A stretch of DNA of 64,000 nt from Microbacterium endophyticum. GTDB taxonomy: Bacteria; Actinomycetota; Actinomycetes; Actinomycetales; Microbacteriaceae. Below are positions 25,654 through 33,744 of this stretch, one piece after another (within the stretch, counting starts at the first letter, position 1; every line of letters begins with the position of its first letter). Under the pieces are notes generated by a model, which did no database searches, was not told the origin of the DNA, and saw nothing but the letters and a program-made list of their open reading frames with translations. The position numbers and the translations under genes were made by a program. The stretch is from NCBI RefSeq assembly GCF_011047135.1, contig NZ_CP049255.1, forward strand, positions 1,612,001 to 1,676,000. Reading direction: 5' to 3'.

Positions 25654-27662
25654 CTTCCCCCGCCTCGCCCCACAACGACTTCGATGGCGGTGACGCTGGA
25701 TCAGGCGTGGCGGAATGGGCGGATGACCCGTACGCCGGGTTCGAGTGGAATCCTGATGATCTGGTTCCACCCGACGATGAATTCGCACCGCCGCCCGATG
25801 ACGCGGTGGGCGAAGTAGCGCCGCCAGTATCCGCCGCACCCCGCCGCGCATTCAGCGGGAGCGACCCCCGTGCTGTGCTGCACGAGGTCTACGGATACGA
25901 CGACTTCCGTGGCGATCAGGCCGACATCGTCAGTCATGTCGTCGCGGGCGGCGACGCTATTGTTCTGATGCCGACGGGCGCCGGCAAGAGCATCACCTAC
26001 CAGGTTCCCGCGCTCGTGCGCGAGGGCACAGGTCTCGTCGTGAGCCCCCTCATCGCGTTGATGCACGACCAGGTCGAAGCCCTTGTAGCTAACGGTGTTC
26101 GCGCTGAGTTCTTGAACTCAACGCAGAGTCCCGATGTGCGGCGAGACGTCGAACGTGCCTATCTCGCGGGAGAGCTGGACCTGCTTTACGTGGCTCCGGA
26201 ACGGCTCAACAATGCGCAGACGAAGTCGCTTCTGCAGCGCGGTCGACTCAGCGTCATCGCGATCGATGAGGCCCACTGTGTCTCGCAATGGGGACACGAC
26301 TTCCGGCCCGACTACCTCGCCCTTGGCGATCTTGGTGAGCTCTTTCCCAGCGTGCCGCGAATGGCACTTACCGCGACCGCAACGCGCGAGACTCATCGTG
26401 AAATCGGCGAGCGTCTCTCGCTCCCCGGAGCCCGTCACTTCGTCGCAAGCTTCGATCGTCCCAATATTCAGTACCGCATCGAGCCGAAGGTCGACCAACG
26501 TCGGCAACTCGTGTCGTTCATCAAAGCTCAACCCGAGGGGGCTGCGGGAATTGTGTACGCGCTCAGTCGCAAGAGTGTCGAGCAAACGGCCGAGTATCTG
26601 CGCACGCAAGGCATTAACGCGCTGCCCTACCACGCTGGCCTTCCGGCAGATGTGCGGTCGACCAATCAGCGCCGGTTCCTCCGTGAAGAGGGCATCGTGA
26701 TGGTCGCAACGATCGCATTCGGCATGGGAATCGACAAACCCGATGTGAGGTTCGTGGCACACATCGACCTGCCCAAGTCGGTGGAGGGCTACTACCAAGA
26801 GACCGGCCGTGCTGGGCGTGACGGCGAACCCGCTGTCGCATGGATGGCCTATGGCCTTGGTGATGTCGTACAGCAGCGCCGCCTGATCGATCAGAGTCCT
26901 GGCGAACGCGTCTACAGAATGCGTCTTGGTCAGCACCTCGATGCCATGCTCGCGCTGTGCGAAACGGTCGGATGCCGCAGGCAAAACCTCTTGGGATACT
27001 TCGGGCAAACATCTACGCCCTGTGGCAACTGTGACACTTGCCTCGAAGCTCCCGAGACCTGGGACGGTCTTGTTCCCGCACAAAAGCTCCTCTCGACCAT
27101 CGTGCGCTTGCAACGCGAGCGGGGGCAGGCGTTCGGTGCGGGGCACCTCATCGATATCCTTCGAGGTGCCGACACTGAACGCATCCGAACCCAGGGGCAC
27201 AACGCACTTTCCACGTACGGGCTCGGCGCAGACATCGGCGACCAGGAATGGCGAAGTGTCGTGCGTCAGTTGCTCGCTCGCGGCATCCTGGTTGCGCAGG
27301 GTGAGTACGGAACCCTCGCGATCGGTGAGCCGGCGGGCGCTGTCTTGCGCGGCGCCGAACCTGTGCCATTGCGGCGGGATGTGCTGACGCGGGCATCTTC
27401 GACGCGCGTGAAGAAGTCTGCGGCAGCGGCGACACTCGGTGACACCGATCAACCACTTTTCGAGGCGCTCCGGGCCTGGCGTGCCGGTGTCGCGCGCGAA
27501 CAGGGAGTGCCGGCATACATCGTGTTCGGCGACGCAACCCTTCGTGCGCTCGCCGAGCGGAGGCCCATGAGCGTGGCAGATCTCGATGGCGTTCCGGGGA
27601 TCGGTGCGAAAAAGCGCGAGGCCTACGGCGAAGCCGTGGTTGAAATCGTCGCCTCGGCCTGA
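25650..27662 (+). CDS. recQ: ATP-dependent DNA helicase RecQ
   Basis: A 670-residue RecQ. After a roughly 70-residue acidic, Pro/Asp-rich N-terminal extension come Walker A LMPTGAGKSITYQ, DEAH in DEAHCVSQWGHDFRPDY, the helicase C domain with GRAGRDGEPA, the RQC zinc-binding cysteines (CETVGC then CGNCDTC), a winged helix and a C-terminal HRDC domain ending GVPGIGAKKREAYGEA. It unwinds DNA in recombination repair. GTG 25650 overlaps the kinase stop, which would couple it to a two-component system; a later GTG within the acidic extension is possible. It converges on the surface protein gene. Confidence 0.93.
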   Translation: MTSPASPHNDFDGGDAGSGVAEWADDPYAGFEWNPDDLVPPDDEFAPPPDDAVGEVAPPVSAAPRRAFSGSDPRAVLHEVYGYDDFRGDQADIVSHVVAGGDAIVLMPTGAGKSITYQVPALVREGTGLVVSPLIALMHDQVEALVANGVRAEFLNSTQSPDVRRDVERAYLAGELDLLYVAPERLNNAQTKSLLQRGRLSVIAIDEAHCVSQWGHDFRPDYLALGDLGELFPSVPRMALTATATRETHREIGERLSLPGARHFVASFDRPNIQYRIEPKVDQRRQLVSFIKAQPEGAAGIVYALSRKSVEQTAEYLRTQGINALPYHAGLPADVRSTNQRRFLREEGIVMVATIAFGMGIDKPDVRFVAHIDLPKSVEGYYQETGRAGRDGEPAVAWMAYGLGDVVQQRRLIDQSPGERVYRMRLGQHLDAMLALCETVGCRRQNLLGYFGQTSTPCGNCDTCLEAPETWDGLVPAQKLLSTIVRLQRERGQAFGAGHLIDILRGADTERIRTQGHNALSTYGLGADIGDQEWRSVVRQLLARGILVAQGEYGTLAIGEPAGAVLRGAEPVPLRRDVLTRASSTRVKKSAAAATLGDTDQPLFEALRAWRAGVAREQGVPAYIVFGDATLRALAERRPMSVADLDGVPGIGAKKREAYGEAVVEIVASA

Positions 27663-27667
27663 CCTGC

Positions 27668-27692
27668 GCGGTCGAGCATTAGGCCCGACCGC
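27668..27692. terminator. Short hairpin between recQ and the surface-protein gene
   Basis: GCGGTCG (27668-27674) pairs with CGACCGC (27686-27692) across an 11-base loop that contains the stop of the minus-strand gene. It lies 6 bases after the recQ stop. The 7-bp stem without a T-run is a weak terminator candidate for the convergent pair. Confidence 0.4.
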
Positions 27693-30234
27693 GGCGCATC
27701 GCCAGTACGATTCCAAGAGCTAGAGCAAGAAGCGCAATGAGGGTGGCGATCGCCAACATGTCGTTGCTCGAACCTGTTGTGGCGAGATCGCCGTCGGCCG
27801 ATACCGGAATCACTGTGACCTCAACGCTCTGGGTTTGGGTGCCACCTGGCCCGGTGGCCCTGATCGTGAAGCCGTAGGTCCCTTCTGCCGTGGGCACTCC
27901 CGAGAGCAATCCGGATGCAGAAACCGTCAGCCCCGGCGGAAGACCCGGGGTGGGAAGCGCGGCACCCACAGACATCCCCATCGAGCGCGGCCCGTCAAGG
28001 CTCAGTGCCCCAGCTCCCGCGGCGACGAGCCACGTGAACGGTCCGGTTCCGGTTGCAGTGAACTGGAAGTTGAATGGTTTGCCCTCAACCACGTCCACGA
28101 TCGTCGCCGACGACGTAATAACAGGAGGCACAGTGTTAGCCGCGGTCACGCTCAACGTGATGTCTTTGGTTGTGCGACCGTTTTCATCGGAGGCCGCCAG
28201 GGTAAATGTGTAGGTTCCTGCGACTGTCGGAGTTCCAGACAAGACTCCGGAGTTGCTGAGGGAGAGGCCCTGTGGCAGCGTTCCAACTGTCATCGCCCAC
28301 GTCACCGGCGCGGTTCCGGTCGCGGTGAACGTGAATGAATACGAATCGCCAACGGTCGCGACATCAGGCTCGCCCGATGTGATTACCGGCGGCAACGGGG
28401 CTGGGGTCACGACGAGCGTGACGTCCTGCGCCGCGGTTCCGTTGTCATCAGTGACAGTCACGGCGAACGTTGTACTTCCGACTTCAGCGGGCGTCCCAGT
28501 GAGCGCACCTGCGGCGCTGAATTCGAGCCCAGGGGGAAGAGTTCCACTAGTGACCGCCCAGCTCATCGGGGCGACGCCCGTCGCAGTGAACCCAAATGAG
28601 TAGGCCTCGCCGACGGTCGCAGACTGCGGTGAACCCGAAGTGATGACAGGAGGCGCTCCCACTGTGATGCTGAGTTCCACGTCTTCCCAACCCGCGAAGT
28701 TGGATGCCCGGGCGCTAAATGTCGAGGTGCCCTCTGACGTTGGTGTCCCTGAAATACCTCCATGGGAATCGAGCGAAAGTCCATCAGGAAGTGAACCGTT
28801 AGAGATTGTCCACGACACTGGCGCCGTGCCAGAAGCTGTGAGTGTGTAGGAATACTCGGCGCCGACTGTCGCCTTGGTCGGCGCGGAACTTGTAACCGTG
28901 GGAATCACAGTCCCAGACGCCTGCACGGTTTGCGAACCTGTGAGCGCCCACATCGAAAGCAGGCTCCCCGCCGAATCCACGGCGATGGCTGGCCACCATG
29001 ATGAGGTAACGGAGAGATCAACTGCGTCTTCCCACGTCGCGCCGCCGTCTAGGCTTCTACGAACGAGTGCGTGGCGGTCAGCCGTAGCTGTTTCGGAGGT
29101 TGCCGCAACGAAAATGTTCTGTGGCCCAACGATCAAGCGTGGTGGGTCGTAGATTCCGTACGCGGCAGTGAAAAGCTGCTGAGACTCAGACCACGTGGTT
29201 CCGCTGTCGCTGCTCGAAGCTGAATCGACCCAGACAGTGCCGGATTCATCGGCGCGGTACCAGGAAGCGACGGTTGCGCCATCCGTTCCGGCGGCGATCG
29301 CCGCCATCCCCACTTCACCCTCAGCAGACACTCGAACAGGTGTCGACCAAGCGTCGGATCCACTGCGGCGCACCGACTCGATCGCGTAGACGTCGGCGCT
29401 GATGAGCACTGAGGATGCGAGGAATGAAGAGCCATCGGCGGCGACTTCTACGGCGGGTGCTAGGTAGGGGTTCCATCCTGGCCCAACGACTTCAGTAGCA
29501 GCCCATGTCGCGCCGAGGTCGCGGCTTGTCGAAGTGGCAACTGACGACGTGCCGGCGTTCGTTTGCTGCCATGCGACGACAACGATGCCAGCGTTTGCAT
29601 CGGCATCGGAGTATGTCAGTCCGCCCGCATTCGCCGCAATCTGCTGCGGCGCGCCCCAGCTCGTGCCTGAGTTGTTGCTCCACGAAGCGCGAACGAGGTA
29701 GCTCGGAGAGGGCGTCGTCCACACGATCGCAAATACGCCCGATTGCGGCGAAACAATGTGGGGCTCGTTCGCTTTGTCTGAGCCCGAAACGACGGTTGGT
29801 GCCGACCAGGTCAGGCCGCCATCTGCGCTCACAGCGGATGACAGCTGGAGCGTGCTAGAGGTCGTCCAGATGACGACTGCTTTGCCGCCCTCGTCGACTC
29901 CGAGATCGAGAGATGCCACGGTGCGCGAGCCGGTGCTGGCGATCAGTACTGGCGTTGACCATGTCTCGCCCGAGTCAGTACTCCGAGCGCCCCACACCTG
30001 CTTGCGGGCAGTGCTTTGCCATACCGCTACGGCGGAACCGTCGGCGACGAACTCGACACGGGGCGAGTACCCGGCGGACGGCGAACCCGAAACGGTCGCT
30101 GGATCGTTCCACCCCTCGTAGGCCCGCGCAGGTGCGCTCGCTGTTGCTGCAAGAAGCACTGAGATGAGGGCAAACGAGACGACAGCGAGACGCAATTTGA
30201 CGGCCGATACATGGGTGGGGGTTAGCGAAGCCAC
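27679..30234 (-). CDS. Sortase-anchored surface protein: Asp-box beta-propeller plus Ig-like repeats
   Basis: An 851-residue exported protein. GTG 30234 (GAGAGG 7 bases upstream) gives a signal peptide ending APARA near residue 38. Residues about 45-430 contain six Asp-box motifs of the S-x-D-x-G-x-T-W type (STDSGETW, SADGGLTW, SNNSGTSW, SRDLGATW, SSDSGTTW, SLDGGATW), the mark of sialidase-like six-bladed propellers. Four putative Ig domains of the He_PIG type follow (TVGEAYSF, GTLPPGLEF, GTP-type repeats). The C-terminus is LATTGSS, a hydrophobic helix and RRGRA: an LAxTG signal as recognised by class E sortases. It may bind or cleave glycans. No sortase is in the window. Confidence 0.88.
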   Translation of the reverse strand: MASLTPTHVSAVKLRLAVVSFALISVLLAATASAPARAYEGWNDPATVSGSPSAGYSPRVEFVADGSAVAVWQSTARKQVWGARSTDSGETWSTPVLIASTGSRTVASLDLGVDEGGKAVVIWTTSSTLQLSSAVSADGGLTWSAPTVVSGSDKANEPHIVSPQSGVFAIVWTTPSPSYLVRASWSNNSGTSWGAPQQIAANAGGLTYSDADANAGIVVVAWQQTNAGTSSVATSTSRDLGATWAATEVVGPGWNPYLAPAVEVAADGSSFLASSVLISADVYAIESVRRSGSDAWSTPVRVSAEGEVGMAAIAAGTDGATVASWYRADESGTVWVDSASSSDSGTTWSESQQLFTAAYGIYDPPRLIVGPQNIFVAATSETATADRHALVRRSLDGGATWEDAVDLSVTSSWWPAIAVDSAGSLLSMWALTGSQTVQASGTVIPTVTSSAPTKATVGAEYSYTLTASGTAPVSWTISNGSLPDGLSLDSHGGISGTPTSEGTSTFSARASNFAGWEDVELSITVGAPPVITSGSPQSATVGEAYSFGFTATGVAPMSWAVTSGTLPPGLEFSAAGALTGTPAEVGSTTFAVTVTDDNGTAAQDVTLVVTPAPLPPVITSGEPDVATVGDSYSFTFTATGTAPVTWAMTVGTLPQGLSLSNSGVLSGTPTVAGTYTFTLAASDENGRTTKDITLSVTAANTVPPVITSSATIVDVVEGKPFNFQFTATGTGPFTWLVAAGAGALSLDGPRSMGMSVGAALPTPGLPPGLTVSASGLLSGVPTAEGTYGFTIRATGPGGTQTQSVEVTVIPVSADGDLATTGSSNDMLAIATLIALLALALGIVLAMRRGRA

Positions 30235-30423
30235 GAGAAAACCTCTCTGAGAGGCCTCCGGAAAGCGTGCTGAGGAGGCCTGACATTCAAGGTCTACTCG
30301 GCTCGCGAGGCAGAAGGAAACCGGCCGCCGCAAAAGGTTCGTTCTGCGCCTATGCGGCCTCGAATGTCGAGAAGGTACAAGCGAATCGTCGCAGATCTCC
30401 CTCCGATACTGTGATCATTCCAT

Positions 30424-30459
30424 AAAGCGTTTGTCGCTTTGTTGTGGCACTCCTACTGT
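30424..30459 (+). promoter_or_regulatory. Promoter with AAAGCG/CGCTTT inverted repeat upstream of the acyl-CoA oxidase-like gene
   Basis: AAAGCG (30424-30429) and CGCTTT (30435-30440) form an inverted repeat with a 5-bp centre. It overlaps a -35-like TTGTCG (30431-30436); 17 bp later is TACTGT (30454-30459) as -10. Start would be near 30466 and the gene begins at 30502 behind AAGGAG. The position over the -35 box suggests a repressor, for example a TetR-type fatty-acid regulator, but no such regulator is adjacent. Confidence 0.55.
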
Positions 30460-30501
30460 CGTCAGTGACTTTCCTGTCACACGCATCAAGGAGTGATGTA
30501 C

Positions 30502-32607
30502 ATGGCTGACGCCGTTGTCCGTTCATCTACGCCCGCACGCAGCAAGCGCACACCTGCGGGCGGCGCACCCACTGCGCCCCACAGCGCCGCGCAGGCTCAC
30601 GAGCCTCGCATCAACATCCAGCAGGTCAACGATCTGCTACTTGGTAAGTGGGCAGAAACCCGACGTGAGGCACGGGCCATGGTCAAGGACCCGGCCTTCT
30701 GGCAGGTCGAGGGGCTCACGGTCGCGGAGCACCGAGAGCGCGTGTTTTCGCAGCTGCATCTGCTCGTCGACGCCGGGGGATCCCGCCGCGCATTTCCGAA
30801 GGAGTACGGCGGGCTCGAAGACAACGGCGCCAACATTGCCGGTTTCGAGGAATTGGTGCTGGCTGACCCGAGCCTCCAGATCAAGTCTGGCGTGCAGTGG
30901 GGGCTGTTCGGTGCCGCTATTCATCAGCTCGGAACGAAGAAACACCACGATAGGTGGTTGGCAGATGTGATGGACATGAGTCTGCCCGGCGCATTCGCGA
31001 TGACCGAGACCGGTCACGGCTCCGACGTTGCGGCCGTCGGAACGACAGCAACGTATGACCCGGAGACAGAAGAGTTCGTCATCCATACTCCGTTCCGCGG
31101 AGCGTGGAAGGACTACCTCGGAAACGCGGCCGTGCATGGCCGCGCGGCGACAGTGTTCGCCCAGCTCATCACCGGGGGTGTGAACTATGGCGTGCACTGC
31201 TTCTTCGTGCCGATTCGTGATGACGAAGGCAATTTCCTCGATGGCGTCGGCGGCGAAGACGACGGGGTCAAGGGTGGGCTGAACGGTATCGATAACGGTC
31301 GTTTGCACTTCACGCAGGTTCGCGTGCCACGCGAGAATCTGCTTAATCGCTACGGCGACGTCGCGGCTGACGGGTCGTACTCGAGCGATATCGCGAGCCC
31401 GGGACGGCGCTTCTTCACGATGCTCGGCGCTTTGGTACAGGGCCGCATCTCGCTCGACGGGGCGGCGACATGGGCTTCGGCTCTCGCTATGACGATTGCT
31501 GTCACCTACGGAAATCAGCGCCGCCAGTTCGATTCCGGCTCTGGCACGCCCGAGATCGTGCTGCTCGACTACGGAAAGCACCAGCGTCGCCTCTTGCCAC
31601 GACTCGCGACCGTTTATGCGCAGGCATTCGCGCACGAAGAGTTCTTACAGAAATTCGATGGTGTTTTCAGCGGTGAGCGCGATACTCCGGCTGAGCGCGA
31701 AGACCTCGAAACCCTCGCGGCAGCGCTCAAGCCACTGTCGACTTGGAATGCTCTCGACACGATTCAGGAGGCGCGCGAGGCGTGCGGCGGTGCGGGTTTC
31801 CTCGCTGAAAACCGCTTGGTGAGCCTCCATCACGATCTCGATGTCTACGCGACCTTCGAGGGAGACAATAACGTCTTGCTTCAGCTCGTCGGTAAGCGGC
31901 TCTTGGGTGACTACGCCAAGCAGTTCAAGGGCAAGGATGCGGCGGCACTCGCTCGTTTCGCTGTGGGACAAACCGCAGGCAATCTCTTCCATGGCGCCGG
32001 CCTCCGGCAGTTGGGCCAGGCGGTTTCCGACTTTGGCTCAACCGCCCGTGCTGTCGAGCACGGCCTTCGCGTCGAACAACAGCACGAATTGCTTGCGGGT
32101 CGCGTGCAACAAACCGTCGCTGATATCGCGGCAAGGCTCCGCCCGGCATCCAAGCTCTCGAAGTCCGAGGCGGCGGCCCTCTTCAACGAGAACCAGACCG
32201 AACTGATCGAAGCTGCGCGCGCACACGGAGAACTGCTCCAGTGGGAGGCGTTCACCGACGCGATCGAGCGAGTAGAAGACCCTGCCACAGCTCAGGTCCT
32301 CACCTGGGTGCGGGACCTCTTTGGACTCTCTCTGATCGAAAAGCACCTCGCGTGGTATCTCATCAACGGCCGACTTTCTGCGCAGCGCGCGGAAGCTGTG
32401 ACCCGGTACATCGCTCGCCTGTGTACGCGGCTTCGCCCGCACGCCCAGGATCTCGTCGACGGTTTCGGATACGAACCCGAACACGTCCGCGCACCAATCG
32501 CGTCGGGTGCGGAAGCCGCCCGGCAAGAAGAAGCCCGGGAGTACTATCGCGAACTCGCGGCGTCGGGCAACGCTCCCGTTTCGGAGAAGTCTCTCCACAA
32601 GAAGTAA
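30502..32607 (+). CDS. Acyl-CoA oxidase-like acyl-CoA dehydrogenase
   Basis: A 701-residue flavoprotein, much longer than ordinary acyl-CoA dehydrogenases and organised like peroxisomal acyl-CoA oxidases. Seen: FAMTETGHGSDVAAVGTTATYD (FAD/substrate site), GKHQRRLLPRLA, EACGGAGFLAENR and the catalytic Glu E453 in ATFEGDNNVLLQ. The C-terminal domain (about 470-700) is the oxidase-type extra helical domain. It catalyses the first step of beta-oxidation; whether it uses oxygen or an electron-transfer flavoprotein is not clear from sequence. ATG 30502 is 8 bases after AAGGAG. It stands alone under its own promoter. Confidence 0.9.
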   Translation: MADAVVRSSTPARSKRTPAGGAPTAPHSAAQAHEPRINIQQVNDLLLGKWAETRREARAMVKDPAFWQVEGLTVAEHRERVFSQLHLLVDAGGSRRAFPKEYGGLEDNGANIAGFEELVLADPSLQIKSGVQWGLFGAAIHQLGTKKHHDRWLADVMDMSLPGAFAMTETGHGSDVAAVGTTATYDPETEEFVIHTPFRGAWKDYLGNAAVHGRAATVFAQLITGGVNYGVHCFFVPIRDDEGNFLDGVGGEDDGVKGGLNGIDNGRLHFTQVRVPRENLLNRYGDVAADGSYSSDIASPGRRFFTMLGALVQGRISLDGAATWASALAMTIAVTYGNQRRQFDSGSGTPEIVLLDYGKHQRRLLPRLATVYAQAFAHEEFLQKFDGVFSGERDTPAEREDLETLAAALKPLSTWNALDTIQEAREACGGAGFLAENRLVSLHHDLDVYATFEGDNNVLLQLVGKRLLGDYAKQFKGKDAAALARFAVGQTAGNLFHGAGLRQLGQAVSDFGSTARAVEHGLRVEQQHELLAGRVQQTVADIAARLRPASKLSKSEAAALFNENQTELIEAARAHGELLQWEAFTDAIERVEDPATAQVLTWVRDLFGLSLIEKHLAWYLINGRLSAQRAEAVTRYIARLCTRLRPHAQDLVDGFGYEPEHVRAPIASGAEAARQEEAREYYRELAASGNAPVSEKSLHKK

Positions 32608-32611
32608 CGGT

Positions 32612-32662
32612 CTACCCGCACATCCACCACCCGCGATACTGGGATCGTGGATGTGCGGGTAG
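32612..32662. terminator. Perfect 16-bp hairpin covering the start of tag
   Basis: CTACCCGCACATCCAC (32612-32627) and its exact complement GTGGATGTGCGGGTAG (32647-32662) enclose a 19-base loop. It begins 4 bases after the stop of the oxidase-like gene, as a terminator would. Its right arm is the first 16 bases of the tag coding sequence, so in any read-through RNA the tag start codon is sequestered. There is no T-run. Confidence 0.65.
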
Positions 32663-33216
32663 ATGAAGCTGGTAAGGCGCGATGCGCGTGGGTTGGCGAG
32701 GATGTCGAATACCGTCGCTATCACGATGAGGAGTGGGGCCGACCTCTGCACGGAGATCGTGCGCTTTTTGAGAAGCTCAGCCTCGAAGGTTTTCAAGCGG
32801 GGCTGAGCTGGATCACCATTCTGCGCAAGCGCTCGCGGTTTCGCGAAGTCTTTGAGCGGTTCGATCCCGACACTGTGTCGAATTTCGGCTCCGACGATAT
32901 CGAACGTCTGATGACGGATGCCGGGATCATCCGCAACCGAGCAAAGATCATCGCCACCATCGGGAACGCGCAGCTGGTGTCGCAGATGGTGCCGGGTGAG
33001 CTTGACGACTTCCTGTGGTCGTTCGCGCCAGAGCGCCCACAGCCGCGCCCGCAGTCATTCGCCGACGTTCCCGCGACGACTCCGGAGTCGGCAGCAATGA
33101 GCAAAGCGCTCCGCAAACGGGGATTTCGATTCGTTGGGCCGACGACGATGTACGCCCTCATGCAATCAGCGGGAATGGTCGACGACCACGTCGCGGGGTG
33201 CTGGCGCGCAGATTGA
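32647..33216 (+). CDS. tag: DNA-3-methyladenine glycosylase I
   Basis: A 189-residue Tag glycosylase, which removes 3-methyladenine from DNA in base-excision repair. The family zinc ligands are present: Cys in RCAWVG, His in YRRYHDEEWG, and His/Cys in DDHVAGC near the end. The core EGFQAGLSWITILRKR and GFRFVGPTTMYALMQ segments are typical. GTG 32647 (or GTG 32653) must be the start because the family begins a few residues before RCAW; both lie inside a perfect hairpin and no clear ribosome site precedes them. It may therefore be expressed from a leaderless transcript or depend on the structure. Confidence 0.93.
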   Translation: MDVRVDEAGKARCAWVGEDVEYRRYHDEEWGRPLHGDRALFEKLSLEGFQAGLSWITILRKRSRFREVFERFDPDTVSNFGSDDIERLMTDAGIIRNRAKIIATIGNAQLVSQMVPGELDDFLWSFAPERPQPRPQSFADVPATTPESAAMSKALRKRGFRFVGPTTMYALMQSAGMVDDHVAGCWRAD

Positions 33217-33218
33217 CC

Positions 33219-33695
33219 TCAGCGGCCGGCGTCAAAAAGGTGATGGCCGCCGTGCCCGAGCACCTTCACGACGACGCCACGGTTGTGGAGTTCAGCAACC
33301 GTGCGGGTTTCTTCGTCGATATCGCGCCCCAGAGCGTGCACATTCGAAACGACGAGAACGTCACCGTGCTGCAGGGTTCCGAACAGGCGAACGAGCCGCT
33401 CCTCCCAGCTCTCCATCGTTTCTGGCGACGGATGCCGGAAGCCTTCGATGGGCACGCCGAAGCGAGTGAGTTCGTTGCGTTGAGTCACAACGGACGGCAT
33501 ATCGTCACGGGCAATGACGAGCCCGACAAGGCGGGAACCCGCGGGGCGTGCGCGCCACCACGTGTTGTCGTCTTCGATTTCGCGAAAGCACTTTGGGCAT
33601 TCCGCGGCAATGTGGGGGAGATGAATGGGGCTGGTCTCGTGTTCGTGAGAAGCACCCCGATGAACGTCTCGGGTGTGCTGCATCCCCTGGCTCAT
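33219..33695 (-). CDS. Resolvase-like N-terminal domain protein, probably not a recombinase
   Basis: A 158-residue protein. The first 40 residues are His/Glu-rich with one CPKC pair; from about residue 55 the sequence follows the serine-recombinase catalytic fold: RLVGLVIARDD, a TQRNELTRFGV helix, GDVLVVSNVHALGRDIDE and RGVVVKVLG. In true resolvases this order gives a Y-x-R-x-S active-site strand; here the strand is LVGLVIARDD without the nucleophilic Ser, and there is no DNA-binding C-terminus. It looks like a domesticated, inactive relative. ATG 33695 has AGAGGGAG upstream. It lies 2 bases from the tag stop on the opposite strand. Confidence 0.6.
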   Translation of the reverse strand: MSQGMQHTRDVHRGASHEHETSPIHLPHIAAECPKCFREIEDDNTWWRARPAGSRLVGLVIARDDMPSVVTQRNELTRFGVPIEGFRHPSPETMESWEERLVRLFGTLQHGDVLVVSNVHALGRDIDEETRTVAELHNRGVVVKVLGHGGHHLFDAGR

Positions 33696-33744
33696 GACGA
33701 CTCCCTCTGTTGACACCATTCTCTCGTCTCGCATCTGGTTTTGG

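Noticed and set aside
26118-27716. Long open frame of 532 codons opposite recQ
   Set aside because: Antisense shadow of recQ caused by high GC; composition is not protein-like and no ribosome site or family motif is seen. The same holds for the long antisense frames at 1357-2166, 5090-5926, 16718-17635, 41417-42547 and 48015-49073.
30235-30420. Riboswitch-like structured leader before the surface-protein gene
   Set aside because: There are several inverted repeats (GGCCTCC/GGAGGCC, CCTCTC/GAGAGG), but I could not match a known c-di-GMP or c-di-AMP riboswitch consensus.
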